The notes under the pieces were generated by a model. It had not been told where the DNA came from, made no database searches, and was given only the letters and a program-made list of their open reading frames with translations. The position numbers and the translations under genes are program-made. This document shows, piece by piece, positions 33,764 through 40,514 of a DNA stretch of 64,000 nucleotides; within the stretch, counting starts at the first letter, position 1; every line of letters starts with the position of its first letter. Source of the DNA: CAJOLV01 sp045631885 (lineage in GTDB: Bacteria; Bacillota_I; Bacilli_A; RFN20; CAG-826); NCBI GenBank assembly GCA_045631885.1, contig JAZQVN010000009.1:1-64000 (forward strand), read 5' to 3'.

Positions 33764-34406
33764 CGTCGTTATCTAACCAAGGGGTCTTCGCGATGCGGAT
33801 TGTTTCTGCTAAATTTTTATCCCAATCTTCTCTGATTGTGGAGACGCCTTCTTTTTCTCTATCATCTCTAGAAGACCATGATAATAAAATCTTATCAACA
33901 GAGCGGAGAGACTTTTTGCCTTTAGATAATGCTTCTTTTAAAGCGTCGATAATCACCTCATCGGAATAGCCATAAGAAACCCATTCACGAATCTTAGAAA
34001 CTTCTACTGGAGAGAGTTGTCTACCGAGTAATTTTTCAAATGTTTCGTAAATATTTTCTAACTGTTCTTTCATCTCTTTTTTATCTTTATCGTTCGCCTC
34101 TTTATTTAAGGAAAGTTGGAATTCGCGATAAAGGATTTTTTTTAAAGGATCTAAAGAAGTGATTGTCTTATTATCTTGAGAAACAAAAGCGATAAAACCT
34201 TTTGTTAATAATCCAGCGAGTATCTTATCAATCGAGGCAACATCTAAAGTCATCTTTAAAGATAATAAATCTTGTGTCACTAATGGATTACCTTGACTGA
34301 TTAAATGGTCAATCATAAAAATGGTCGCGAGTTCTTGCTCATTCAACTTTAATTTTTTATAGTTCTCTAATAAGAGAAAACGGAAATCTATAGCTTCACT
34401 TACCAT
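33753..34406 (-). CDS. dnaD: DnaD-like replication initiation protein
   Basis: 217 aa. N-terminal winged-helix-like part (about 1-110) and the DnaD/DnaB C-terminal domain with FEKLLGRQLSPVEVSKIREW and its YSDEVIIDALKEAL helix (about 122-165). Primosome protein that remodels DNA for helicase loading in Firmicutes. Adjacent to nth, which supports DnaD rather than DnaB. Very acidic C-terminus (DNDDDE). No Shine-Dalgarno seen; the gene starts 10 nt after cca. Confidence 0.88.
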   Translation of the reverse strand: MVSEAIDFRFLLLENYKKLKLNEQELATIFMIDHLISQGNPLVTQDLLSLKMTLDVASIDKILAGLLTKGFIAFVSQDNKTITSLDPLKKILYREFQLSLNKEANDKDKKEMKEQLENIYETFEKLLGRQLSPVEVSKIREWVSYGYSDEVIIDALKEALSKGKKSLRSVDKILLSWSSRDDREKEGVSTIREDWDKNLAETIRIAKTPWLDNDDDE

Positions 34407-34416
34407 AATTGCTTAA

Positions 34417-35097
34417 TTACTCTACCATATCTATTAAGTCATTGATAGAATATTTTATAAATATTTCTTTTATCTTATCCTTAGGGATATCATTCATCTT
34501 TTTGATTTCTTGTTTAATCTTATCTTTTTGGATGAATTTTAAATATTTTACTGATTGCGTCATCGCTTTTTCTAACTTCTTTTCAATAGAAAAATCAAAG
34601 ATTAAAGCAAACCTCATCGCACGAATGATTCTTAATGGATCTTCTTTTAATCTCTTCTTTGGTGAACCCACCATGGAGATGACACCATTATTTAAATCTT
34701 CTATTCCATTTTCAAAATCGATTAGTTGGAAATTCTTATCCATATACATCGCATTGATTGTGAAATCTCTTCTGACATGGTCTTTCTTTAAAGAAGTAAT
34801 AAAGTGAATGTTCTTTGGATGACGGAAATCATCATACTTCTCTTCTTCTCTTAAAGTTGTGATATCAAACTTAACATCGTTAATCTTATATTTCACAGAA
34901 CCCATCTTCGCGAAAGTATAATCTCCATCGATAAATTCTTTCATCTGTTCAGGTGTTGCGTCAGTCACAACATCCATATCAGTTAAAGGTTTATTTAAAA
35001 GAATATCTCTCACCGTGCCGCCCACTAAATAGAGGTGAAAGTTATGAGAAGAAAATAACTTTTCTAGTTCTAAAAACGCTCTAGTTTTTATATCCAT
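34417..35097 (-). CDS. tRNA nucleotidyltransferase/poly(A) polymerase family, short form
   Basis: 226 aa, whereas CCA-adding enzymes of this class are usually near 400. Head domain: LVGGTVRDILL (about 24), DMDVVTDA metal-binding Asp pair (about 38), RRDFTINAMYMD (about 100) and the neck block DPLRIIRAMRFA (about 143). The body and tail domains that bind the tRNA elbow are missing; a stop follows after about 70 neck residues, and the next gene begins 10 nt later. All tRNA genes in this window encode CCA, so activity may be repair, poly(A) addition or relaxed. Start at 35097; TATAAT ends 6 nt before it and there is no SD. Confidence 0.8.
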   Translation of the reverse strand: MDIKTRAFLELEKLFSSHNFHLYLVGGTVRDILLNKPLTDMDVVTDATPEQMKEFIDGDYTFAKMGSVKYKINDVKFDITTLREEEKYDDFRHPKNIHFITSLKKDHVRRDFTINAMYMDKNFQLIDFENGIEDLNNGVISMVGSPKKRLKEDPLRIIRAMRFALIFDFSIEKKLEKAMTQSVKYLKFIQKDKIKQEIKKMNDIPKDKIKEIFIKYSINDLIDMVE

Positions 35098-35103
35098 GCT
35101 CTC

Positions 35104-35133
35104 ATTATAGAGTAAGTAAAGAAAAAGAGACAA
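35104..35133 (-). promoter_or_regulatory. Promoter of the nucleotidyltransferase gene
   Basis: Minus strand TTGTCT, 18-nt spacer, TATAAT, then 6 nt to the ATG: the predicted transcript starts at or next to the start codon. The -35 is formed by the right arm of the HU terminator. Confidence 0.65.
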
Positions 35134-35145
35134 ACAAGTTGTCTC
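35119..35145 (-). terminator. Terminator of the HU gene
   Basis: Minus-strand perfect 7-bp stem GAGACAA/TTGTCTC, 5-nt loop, then TTTTTCTTT, downstream of hup. Confidence 0.85.
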
Positions 35146-35166
35146 ATTTTATCTACATTAATAAAC

Positions 35167-35451
35167 TTATTTGTTTATTTTTTCTTTGAGTTCCTTCGCC
35201 GCTCTGAAGGAAATGATGTTGGCTTCTTCAATCACTAACGGAGTGTGATTCTTTGGATGTGTGCCTTCTCTACTTTTTCTCTTCTTTGGTTCAAAAGCAC
35301 CGAAGTTTGTAATGTTAACTTCTTCACCTTTTAATAACGCTTCGATAATTAAATCAAAACACGCGTCTAATGCGAGTCTAGCGTCTTTTTTAGTTAAATG
35401 CGCTCTTTCTGCTACTAAATCAACTAAATCGCTTTTGTTAATTTTGCTCAT
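35167..35451 (-). CDS. hup: DNA-binding protein HU
   Basis: 94 aa nucleoid protein. Typical HU body, starting MSKINKSDLVDLVA, with GEEVNITNFGAFEPKKRKSR and the beta-arm region before IISFRAAKELKEKIN. The arm sequence (THPKNHTPLVIEE) departs from the usual RNPQTGE form. AAAGGGG lies 7 nt before the ATG. Probable -10 TATAAT at 35528-35533, flanked by two copies of AACGTTATG. Confidence 0.95.
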   Translation of the reverse strand: MSKINKSDLVDLVAERAHLTKKDARLALDACFDLIIEALLKGEEVNITNFGAFEPKKRKSREGTHPKNHTPLVIEEANIISFRAAKELKEKINK

Positions 35452-35510
35452 AATGTTTCCCCTTTACCTAATAATTTGATATGAGACATTTCTAATCGAA
35501 AGTGTGTCAC

Positions 35511-35556
35511 AACGTTATGAACGTAGATTATATTTTAAAACGAAATAAACGTTATG
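35511..35556 (-). promoter_or_regulatory. HU promoter region with 9-bp direct repeats
   Basis: Minus-strand TATAAT at 35528-35533 (read as ATTATA on plus) between two direct copies of AACGTTATG (35511-35519 and 35548-35556, plus-strand reading). No clear -35. The repeats may be an operator or chance. Confidence 0.35.
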
Positions 35557-36870
35557 TTAAGACCTTTTTTGTCTACAAATAATGTTAATCGGCGTCCCAT
35601 CGAAGTTGAAAGTGTCTCTCAAACGATTCTCTAAATATCTTTCATAACTGAAATGCATATATTCTGGATTATTCACGAACAAGACAAATGTTGGAGGCGC
35701 ACTCGACACTTGGGAGGCATATAAGATTTTTAATCTTCCTCCGTTAAAGTGCGGCGCTAAATTCATCATTTGGGCGTCTTGAATAACCTGATTCAAAATA
35801 GATGTTTGCACTCTTGTGTAATACGCTTCATGCACCATTTCTAAAGTAGAGAAGATTGTGTCTAATCTACTCTTCTTTAATGCGGAAACATAACATATAG
35901 GCGCATAGTCTAAAAATTTATATTCATTTCTAATTAATTTAGAAAAATCGCTCATCGTATTCGTGTCTTTTTCAACGATGTCCCATTTATTGACAACGAT
36001 GATAATGGCTTTATGTAAATCTGTCGCGTATTGAATGACATGTTTATCTTGATCAAGAATTCCTTCTTTGCCGTCTAAAACAAGTAAAACAATCTCACTT
36101 CTTTCAATAGCTTTTAAAGCTCTAATCGCAGAATATTTATCAATAGATTCATAAATCTTTCCGCGTTTTTTAAGTCCCGCGGTATCAATAACGACATAAT
36201 TTTTATCATCTTTTTTAAATGGAGTGTCGATGGAGTCTCTGGTTGTACCAGAGATATCGCTGACGATAACTCTATTTTCATTTAAAATCGCGTTCACTAA
36301 GGAACTCTTACCAACATTTGGTCGACCAACCATACAGAAAGTAATCGTGTCTTCATCAATTTTCTCATCCGCACCTTCTGGTAAGTTTTCAATAATCTTA
36401 TTTAATAAATCACCGATACCAATGCCGTGGCTACCAGAAACGATTAAAGGTTCACCTAGTCCTAAAGAGTAAAACTCTTGTGCTTCAGCGAGTAAATGAT
36501 TGTCATCAACTTTGTTGACCGCGAGAATAACTGGTTTATTGATTTTATAAAGCATCTTCGCGACTGCGCGGTCATCGCTTGTGACACCTAATTTGACATC
36601 GGTGATAAAAACAATGACATCCGCTTCATCAATCGCGATTTGCACTTGTGTTCTAATTTGAGTTTGGAATGGAGCATTTTTAATTTCCACTCCACCAGTA
36701 TCAATTAAAGAAAATGATTTACCTAACCAATTACAAGTTCCATATAAACGGTCACGAGTAATGCCAGCCTCATCATCGACAATCGCATGTCTTTCACCGA
36801 TCATACGATTAAAAATCGTTGATTTACCAACGTTAGGACTTCCGACAATTGCTACGGTGCCCTTAGGCAT
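35557..36870 (-). CDS. der: Ribosome-assembly GTPase Der (EngA)
   Basis: 437 aa. Two tandem GTPase domains: first P-loop GSPNVGKST at about 10, second GRPNVGKSS at about 185, each with its own NKVD/NKWD specificity motif; C-terminal KH-like domain ends at RQKRS. Needed for 50S subunit maturation. The start is ATG 36870 with GGGGG 9 nt upstream; the TTG at 36876 is less likely. It overlaps cmk by 8 nt, the usual cmk-der pairing. Confidence 0.97.
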   Translation of the reverse strand: MPKGTVAIVGSPNVGKSTIFNRMIGERHAIVDDEAGITRDRLYGTCNWLGKSFSLIDTGGVEIKNAPFQTQIRTQVQIAIDEADVIVFITDVKLGVTSDDRAVAKMLYKINKPVILAVNKVDDNHLLAEAQEFYSLGLGEPLIVSGSHGIGIGDLLNKIIENLPEGADEKIDEDTITFCMVGRPNVGKSSLVNAILNENRVIVSDISGTTRDSIDTPFKKDDKNYVVIDTAGLKKRGKIYESIDKYSAIRALKAIERSEIVLLVLDGKEGILDQDKHVIQYATDLHKAIIIVVNKWDIVEKDTNTMSDFSKLIRNEYKFLDYAPICYVSALKKSRLDTIFSTLEMVHEAYYTRVQTSILNQVIQDAQMMNLAPHFNGGRLKILYASQVSSAPPTFVLFVNNPEYMHFSYERYLENRLRDTFNFDGTPINIICRQKRS

Positions 36871-37540
36871 CAGCAACTACCCCCATTTTTTCTTCAATGA
36901 TTTTTAAAATTGCGTTAACAACTTCTTCAATATTCATAAATGAAGTATCTAATAAGATAGAATCCGCTGCAGGTTTAAGTGGAGCGAAATCACGATGTGA
37001 ATCGATATAGTCTCTTCTTCTCACATCTTCTTCAATTTCTTCTAATGTACAAGGAATGCCTTTGGCAACATTTTCATCATATCTTCTGATTGCTCTAGTT
37101 TCGACGCTGGCAATTTGATAAATTTTCACATCAGCGTTTGGTAAAACATATGTGCCGATATCTCTGCCATCCATGATAACAGAACCTTTTTCCGCCATCG
37201 CTCTTTGTAATTCGACTAAAGCCAATCTGATATCTTTGTAAGAAGCGATATAAGAAACATTCGCGGAAACATCTGGTAAACGAATTTCTCTTGTCACATC
37301 AAATTCATTACACATGACCACACCATTTTCTTTTAATTCAATGGTCACTTCTGGAATTAAAGCAACGCAAGCGGCTTCATCTTGGCAGTTGATACCTTTA
37401 TGTAAACAATACCAAGTATAAGCGCGGTACATAGCGCCTGTGTCAATGTAGATAAGATGTAGAGCTTGTGCAACTCTTTTGGCAACAGTGGATTTGCCTG
37501 CAGCAGCAGGTCCATCAATGGCAACAGCAATCTTCTTCAT
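36863..37540 (-). CDS. cmk: Cytidylate kinase
   Basis: 225 aa. P-loop DGPAAAGKST at about 9-18, IDTGAMYRAYT at about 32, and MDGRDIGTYVLPNAD at about 122. Phosphorylates CMP/dCMP. Starts 2 nt after the small membrane-protein gene. Confidence 0.97.
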   Translation of the reverse strand: MKKIAVAIDGPAAAGKSTVAKRVAQALHLIYIDTGAMYRAYTWYCLHKGINCQDEAACVALIPEVTIELKENGVVMCNEFDVTREIRLPDVSANVSYIASYKDIRLALVELQRAMAEKGSVIMDGRDIGTYVLPNADVKIYQIASVETRAIRRYDENVAKGIPCTLEEIEEDVRRRDYIDSHRDFAPLKPAADSILLDTSFMNIEEVVNAILKIIEEKMGVVADA

Positions 37541-37542
37541 AA

Positions 37543-37833
37543 TTATTTACCCCAAGCAAATATTCCTAATACGACTAAACCAATAATTAATAAGACAACA
37601 ATACCAATTTCAATAACTAATTTTAAACTGGCTTTAGTTCTCTTCCGCTTTAATAAAGCGGCTTCTTTCTCTCCTTCTTGAACTGCGTCGATGACTTTGT
37701 CCATTGGAAGAGTGGAAGTTGTTGAGGCTACATCGCTATATTCATCGCCTTCGGAGGCATCAGAAACGATAGCCCCTTCTTTAATAAAAGAACGACGATA
37801 ATCTCTGTAACGGTCAACTCTGGTTTCATCCAT
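37543..37833 (-). CDS. Small tail-anchored-like membrane protein, unknown function
   Basis: 96 aa, not recognised. About 70 polar residues rich in Asp, Glu, Arg and Lys, then a single strong C-terminal helix (LVIEIGIVVLLIIGLVVLGIF, about residues 71-91) and a short GK-type end. The layout resembles a tail-anchored protein with a cytoplasmic N-terminus. It stands in front of cmk-der as the first gene of that operon. No function can be assigned. Confidence 0.75.
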   Translation of the reverse strand: MDETRVDRYRDYRRSFIKEGAIVSDASEGDEYSDVASTTSTLPMDKVIDAVQEGEKEAALLKRKRTKASLKLVIEIGIVVLLIIGLVVLGIFAWGK

Positions 37834-37897
37834 ATCGTATTTTATTATAATAAAATTGTTACATTTTGGATAGAAATAAATAGATTTTTTATTCCTA

Positions 37898-37927
37898 TTG
37901 AAAATGGTTTATTTAACAAGTTATAAT
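37898..37927 (+). promoter_or_regulatory. Promoter of the ferredoxin gene
   Basis: TTGAAA at 37898-37903, 18-nt spacer, TATAAT at 37922-37927; AGGAGG and the ATG follow within 27 nt. Confidence 0.8.
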
Positions 37928-37953
37928 TTTTATACAAATAGGAGGAACTATCG

Positions 37954-38133
37954 ATGGAGAAAAAGAAAATTAGTATCGATAAATCTGTTTGCATCGGATG
38001 TGGTTGCTGCGCAGGCACATATCCAGAAGACATCGCCATTGGTGCTGACGGCTTAGCAGAAGCAGTCACAGGCGTTGCCGAAGAAGGTGCTGCAGCTGTC
38101 TGCCCTGTTGGTGCAATTTCCGAAGAGGAATAA
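37954..38133 (+). CDS. Small [4Fe-4S] ferredoxin
   Basis: 59 aa. Single-cluster ferredoxin: ligands Cys13, Cys16, Cys19 in CIGCGCC and Cys50 in the VCPVGAI end. Cys18 is an extra cysteine between the second and third ligands. Acidic overall, as expected of an electron carrier. AGGAGG stands 7 nt before the ATG; promoter and terminator frame it as a single gene. The antisense reading over this stretch (37845-38189) is a shadow. Redox partner not visible nearby. Confidence 0.93.
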   Translation: MEKKKISIDKSVCIGCGCCAGTYPEDIAIGADGLAEAVTGVAEEGAAAVCPVGAISEEE

Positions 38134-38140
38134 CCTATAT

Positions 38141-38170
38141 AAAAACTAGGCCGCGTTGGCCTAGTTTTTT
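38141..38170. terminator. Bidirectional terminator between ferredoxin and ribU
   Basis: Stem AAACTAGGCC/GGCCTAGTTT, loop GCGTT, with a T run on the plus side and a T run on the minus side. It serves both convergent genes. Confidence 0.9.
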
Positions 38171-38853
38171 CATGCGCTGATTCTATCAATATAAGCGTGA
38201 AGTCTCTTATAGAGAAGCATTGTCACAACAATAACAATCGCATCCTTCAAAGCGTTAAATGGTAGTGACACCATTAATAGGAACGGCCAAGTTAATGAAG
38301 TGATTGATGGGTTGATCGCTTGGCACATACTTAAGATCGCGGCTTCTGGTAAACCCATCACAAAGATATAGAATTTTAAGATTAAGAAAGTAGTCACAAA
38401 GCAAGCAACGATGAGTTGGGTTACTGTACCAATTCCTAATGCGAGCATCGCGCCTTTGATGCTTCTTTTTTTACGATAAATTATCGCCGCAGGAAGAATA
38501 AACGCGGTTGAATAAATAAAGTCAGCGAGTTCGCCAACACCCAAAGTTGAAGTCATTGGTAACTTGGCTAATGTTTTCACAATTAAGATAAATAGCGCGG
38601 ATAAAGGACCATAAGCAAATCCAGCGATAAAGACTGGAATTTCGTCAACGTGAATCTTTAAAAATGATGGAAAAATAGGAAGGGCAATATTGAAGGCCGG
38701 AACTAAATAAAGGATGATTGAAAAGGCTGCAAAAATTGCACTTCTAGTAATGAATTTTGCAGAAATAACGTGCTTTTTGCCGTGTTTTTTCAAAAATAAC
38801 CAGATAAATATCATGGCTAATGTAGCAATAGAAATGATCGCTCTATAATCCAT
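38170..38853 (-). CDS. ribU: Riboflavin ECF transporter S component RibU
   Basis: 227 aa, six membrane helices, hydrophobic throughout. The family-like stretch FLKIHVDEIPVFIAGFAYGP (about 80-99) is present. It binds riboflavin outside and docks on the shared ECF energising module (not in this window). An FMN riboswitch directly upstream supports riboflavin over other vitamins. The start is ATG 38853; a GTG 27 nt earlier lies inside the riboswitch hairpin and is rejected. RBS AAGGGG is inside the same hairpin. Confidence 0.93.
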   Translation of the reverse strand: MDYRAIISIATLAMIFIWLFLKKHGKKHVISAKFITRSAIFAAFSIILYLVPAFNIALPIFPSFLKIHVDEIPVFIAGFAYGPLSALFILIVKTLAKLPMTSTLGVGELADFIYSTAFILPAAIIYRKKRSIKGAMLALGIGTVTQLIVACFVTTFLILKFYIFVMGLPEAAILSMCQAINPSITSLTWPFLLMVSLPFNALKDAIVIVVTMLLYKRLHAYIDRISA

Positions 38854-38878
38854 AAAAAATAGCCCCTTCCCAGGGCCC
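38854..38878 (-). promoter_or_regulatory. Riboswitch expression platform of ribU
   Basis: Minus-strand stem GGCCC/GGGCT with loop TGGGAAG, then A and six T running straight into the ATG. It can act as a terminator and also holds the AAGGGG Shine-Dalgarno in the stem-loop. Confidence 0.75.
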
Positions 38879-38889
38879 ACAAAAGAAAT

Positions 38890-39001
38890 CTAACTTCTTC
38901 CATCCAGACTTTACTGTCGCCACTTGAATCTCACAAGTTCCTACTCATTTTGAGCTCGCGGGGTTTACCGCCGGTCACGATTTACGTTGCCCTGAAGTAT
39001 C
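38890..39001 (-). promoter_or_regulatory. FMN riboswitch (RFN element)
   Basis: Conserved RFN blocks on the minus strand: CTTCAGGGCAACGT at the 5' side, GACCGGCGGTAAACCCCGCGA in the middle and GTCTGGATGGAAGAAG at the 3' side, with closing arm ACTTC/GAAGT. Senses FMN and turns ribU off when flavin is plentiful. Confidence 0.96.
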
Positions 39002-39004
39002 TAT

Positions 39005-39030
39005 ATTATAGAACTATTTTTGCATAGTTC
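39005..39030 (-). promoter_or_regulatory. -10 box and inverted repeat ahead of the FMN riboswitch
   Basis: Minus-strand TATAAT (39005-39010) abuts a perfect inverted repeat GAACTA-N8-TAGTTC (39011-39030) that fills the promoter spacer. It may be a repressor site or the weak end of the parA transcript. No good -35. Confidence 0.45.
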
Positions 39031-39037
39031 CACATTA

Positions 39038-39802
39038 TTATCTCTCTTCGTGATCAATTACTTCTTTCGCGAGAGAGAAATACGCTAAAGCGCCACTACT
39101 ACTTGGTCGATAAATAGTCACTGGTAATCCCTTGACATTACTCTCTGGAATAGAGACATTTCTCGGGATTTGAGTGAGAAAAGTATTCTCTTTAAATAAG
39201 CCTCTCACTTGGCTAGCTATTTCCGTACCTAAAGTGGTCTTTGCGTCATACATTGTCATTAAGAATCCTTCGATTCCTAATTCTTTATTTGTGCTCGCTT
39301 GCACATTTGAGATAGTCGCTAAAATTGTGGAGACTGCTTCCATCGCAAAATATTCACACTGGACAGGAATGAGAACAGTATTCGCCGCATTAAGCGCATT
39401 AATTGTTAATACACCTAAACTTGGTGGGCAATCGATAATCACATAATCATAACGATTATCTAAAGAATCTAGTTTTCTTTTTAAAGCCATATATGGATCC
39501 ACCATTGAACCAAAAGTCGTATCGATTGATGCGAGCATCAATTTTGATGGTAATAATTCTAAATTCTTCATCATTGTCTTTTTAATCGCTGAAGAAATAT
39601 CAACTGTGCCAGACAAAACTTCAAAGATTGATTTATTAATCAAAGTGACATCGACACCTAGTCCACGAGAAGAATTACCTTGTGGATCGATATCGACGAG
39701 TAAAACATGACGACCAAAATGGGCCAAAGCCGCGGATAAGTTGATCGCTGTTGTGGTTTTACCCACTCCACCTTTATGATTAGCAACTGCAATGATTTTC
39801 AT
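39038..39802 (-). CDS. parA: ParA/Soj chromosome-partitioning ATPase
   Basis: 254 aa. Deviant Walker A KGGVGKTTTAINL at about 10, Walker A' DIDPQGNSSRGLG at about 40 and Walker B YVIIDCPPSLG at about 117. Full Soj-like length with no N-terminal DNA-binding extension. The gene follows mnmG and rsmG, the usual order near replication origins, but no parB follows; ribU does. The start is ATG 39802; upstream in-frame codons lie inside rsmG. No Shine-Dalgarno; a -10-like TATAAAAT lies 7-9 nt before it. Confidence 0.95.
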   Translation of the reverse strand: MKIIAVANHKGGVGKTTTAINLSAALAHFGRHVLLVDIDPQGNSSRGLGVDVTLINKSIFEVLSGTVDISSAIKKTMMKNLELLPSKLMLASIDTTFGSMVDPYMALKRKLDSLDNRYDYVIIDCPPSLGVLTINALNAANTVLIPVQCEYFAMEAVSTILATISNVQASTNKELGIEGFLMTMYDAKTTLGTEIASQVRGLFKENTFLTQIPRNVSIPESNVKGLPVTIYRPSSSGALAYFSLAKEVIDHEER

Positions 39803-39812
39803 ATTATTGATT

Positions 39813-40514
39813 TTATAGTGGTAATTTCTTAATTTCACTATAATCACGTGGATATTTGTGATTAGTGACTTTTTCTTTTTGAATATAAACAATATTTCTC
39901 ACTTCGTTAGATTCTGGTAATTCATCAACGATAATCTTTTGAATTCTGGCATTTAATTTCTTTAAAGCTTTATCAGAAGCATTGATTTCTTCTTCCACAC
40001 CAGGTCCTTTTAAAGCGATAAATGAACCTCCTACTTTCAGTAGAGGTAAACATAATTCTAATAAGATATTTAATGGAGCGACCGCTCTAGCGAAGACATA
40101 ATCAAATTGTTCTCTATTATTTTTCGCGTAATCTTCTACTCTAGAGGAGACACAATTATATTTATAATTATTCTCTTCCGCGTATTTCTTTAATAAATCA
40201 ATTTTCTTTGTCGTTGAATCTAATAAAGTAACATTTGTTTTTGGATTTAATAAATATAAAACCACTCCTGGGAAACCTGCACCTGTACCAACATCCAAAA
40301 CTTTTTTGTCTGTCAAATCTAAATCAGTTAATGTAAGTGCACTATCAAAAATCATCTTTTCCATGAAGACATCTTTTTCTTTTATCGCGGTGAGATTAAA
40401 TCTTTCATTCCAATATAAAACATGCTCCATGAACTTGTTGAGGTCATTATATTGTTCCTCTGTACAGGAAATATTTCTTTTATCTAATTCTTCAAAAAAT
40501 AGTTCTTTAGTCAT
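39813..40514 (-). CDS. rsmG: 16S rRNA (guanine-527-N7)-methyltransferase
   Basis: 233 aa. SAM-binding motif VLDVGTGAGFPGVVL at about 67-81, an N-terminal WNERFNLTAI block typical of GidB, and DYVFARAVAPLNILLEL at about 129. Methylates G527 of 16S rRNA. Start at 40514 (MTKELFFEE), with AGGAGA 10 nt upstream inside mnmG; an earlier ATG at 40535 has no RBS. It overlaps mnmG by 8 nt. Confidence 0.96.
   Translation of the reverse strand: MTKELFFEELDKRNISCTEEQYNDLNKFMEHVLYWNERFNLTAIKEKDVFMEKMIFDSALTLTDLDLTDKKVLDVGTGAGFPGVVLYLLNPKTNVTLLDSTTKKIDLLKKYAEENNYKYNCVSSRVEDYAKNNREQFDYVFARAVAPLNILLELCLPLLKVGGSFIALKGPGVEEEINASDKALKKLNARIQKIIVDELPESNEVRNIVYIQKEKVTNHKYPRDYSEIKKLPL

Noticed and set aside
37845..38189. 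Minus-strand 114-codon frame opposite ferredoxin
   Set aside because: The plus strand has promoter, AGGAGG, a ferredoxin with ligand cysteines and a terminator; the opposite frame is low-complexity and has none of these.
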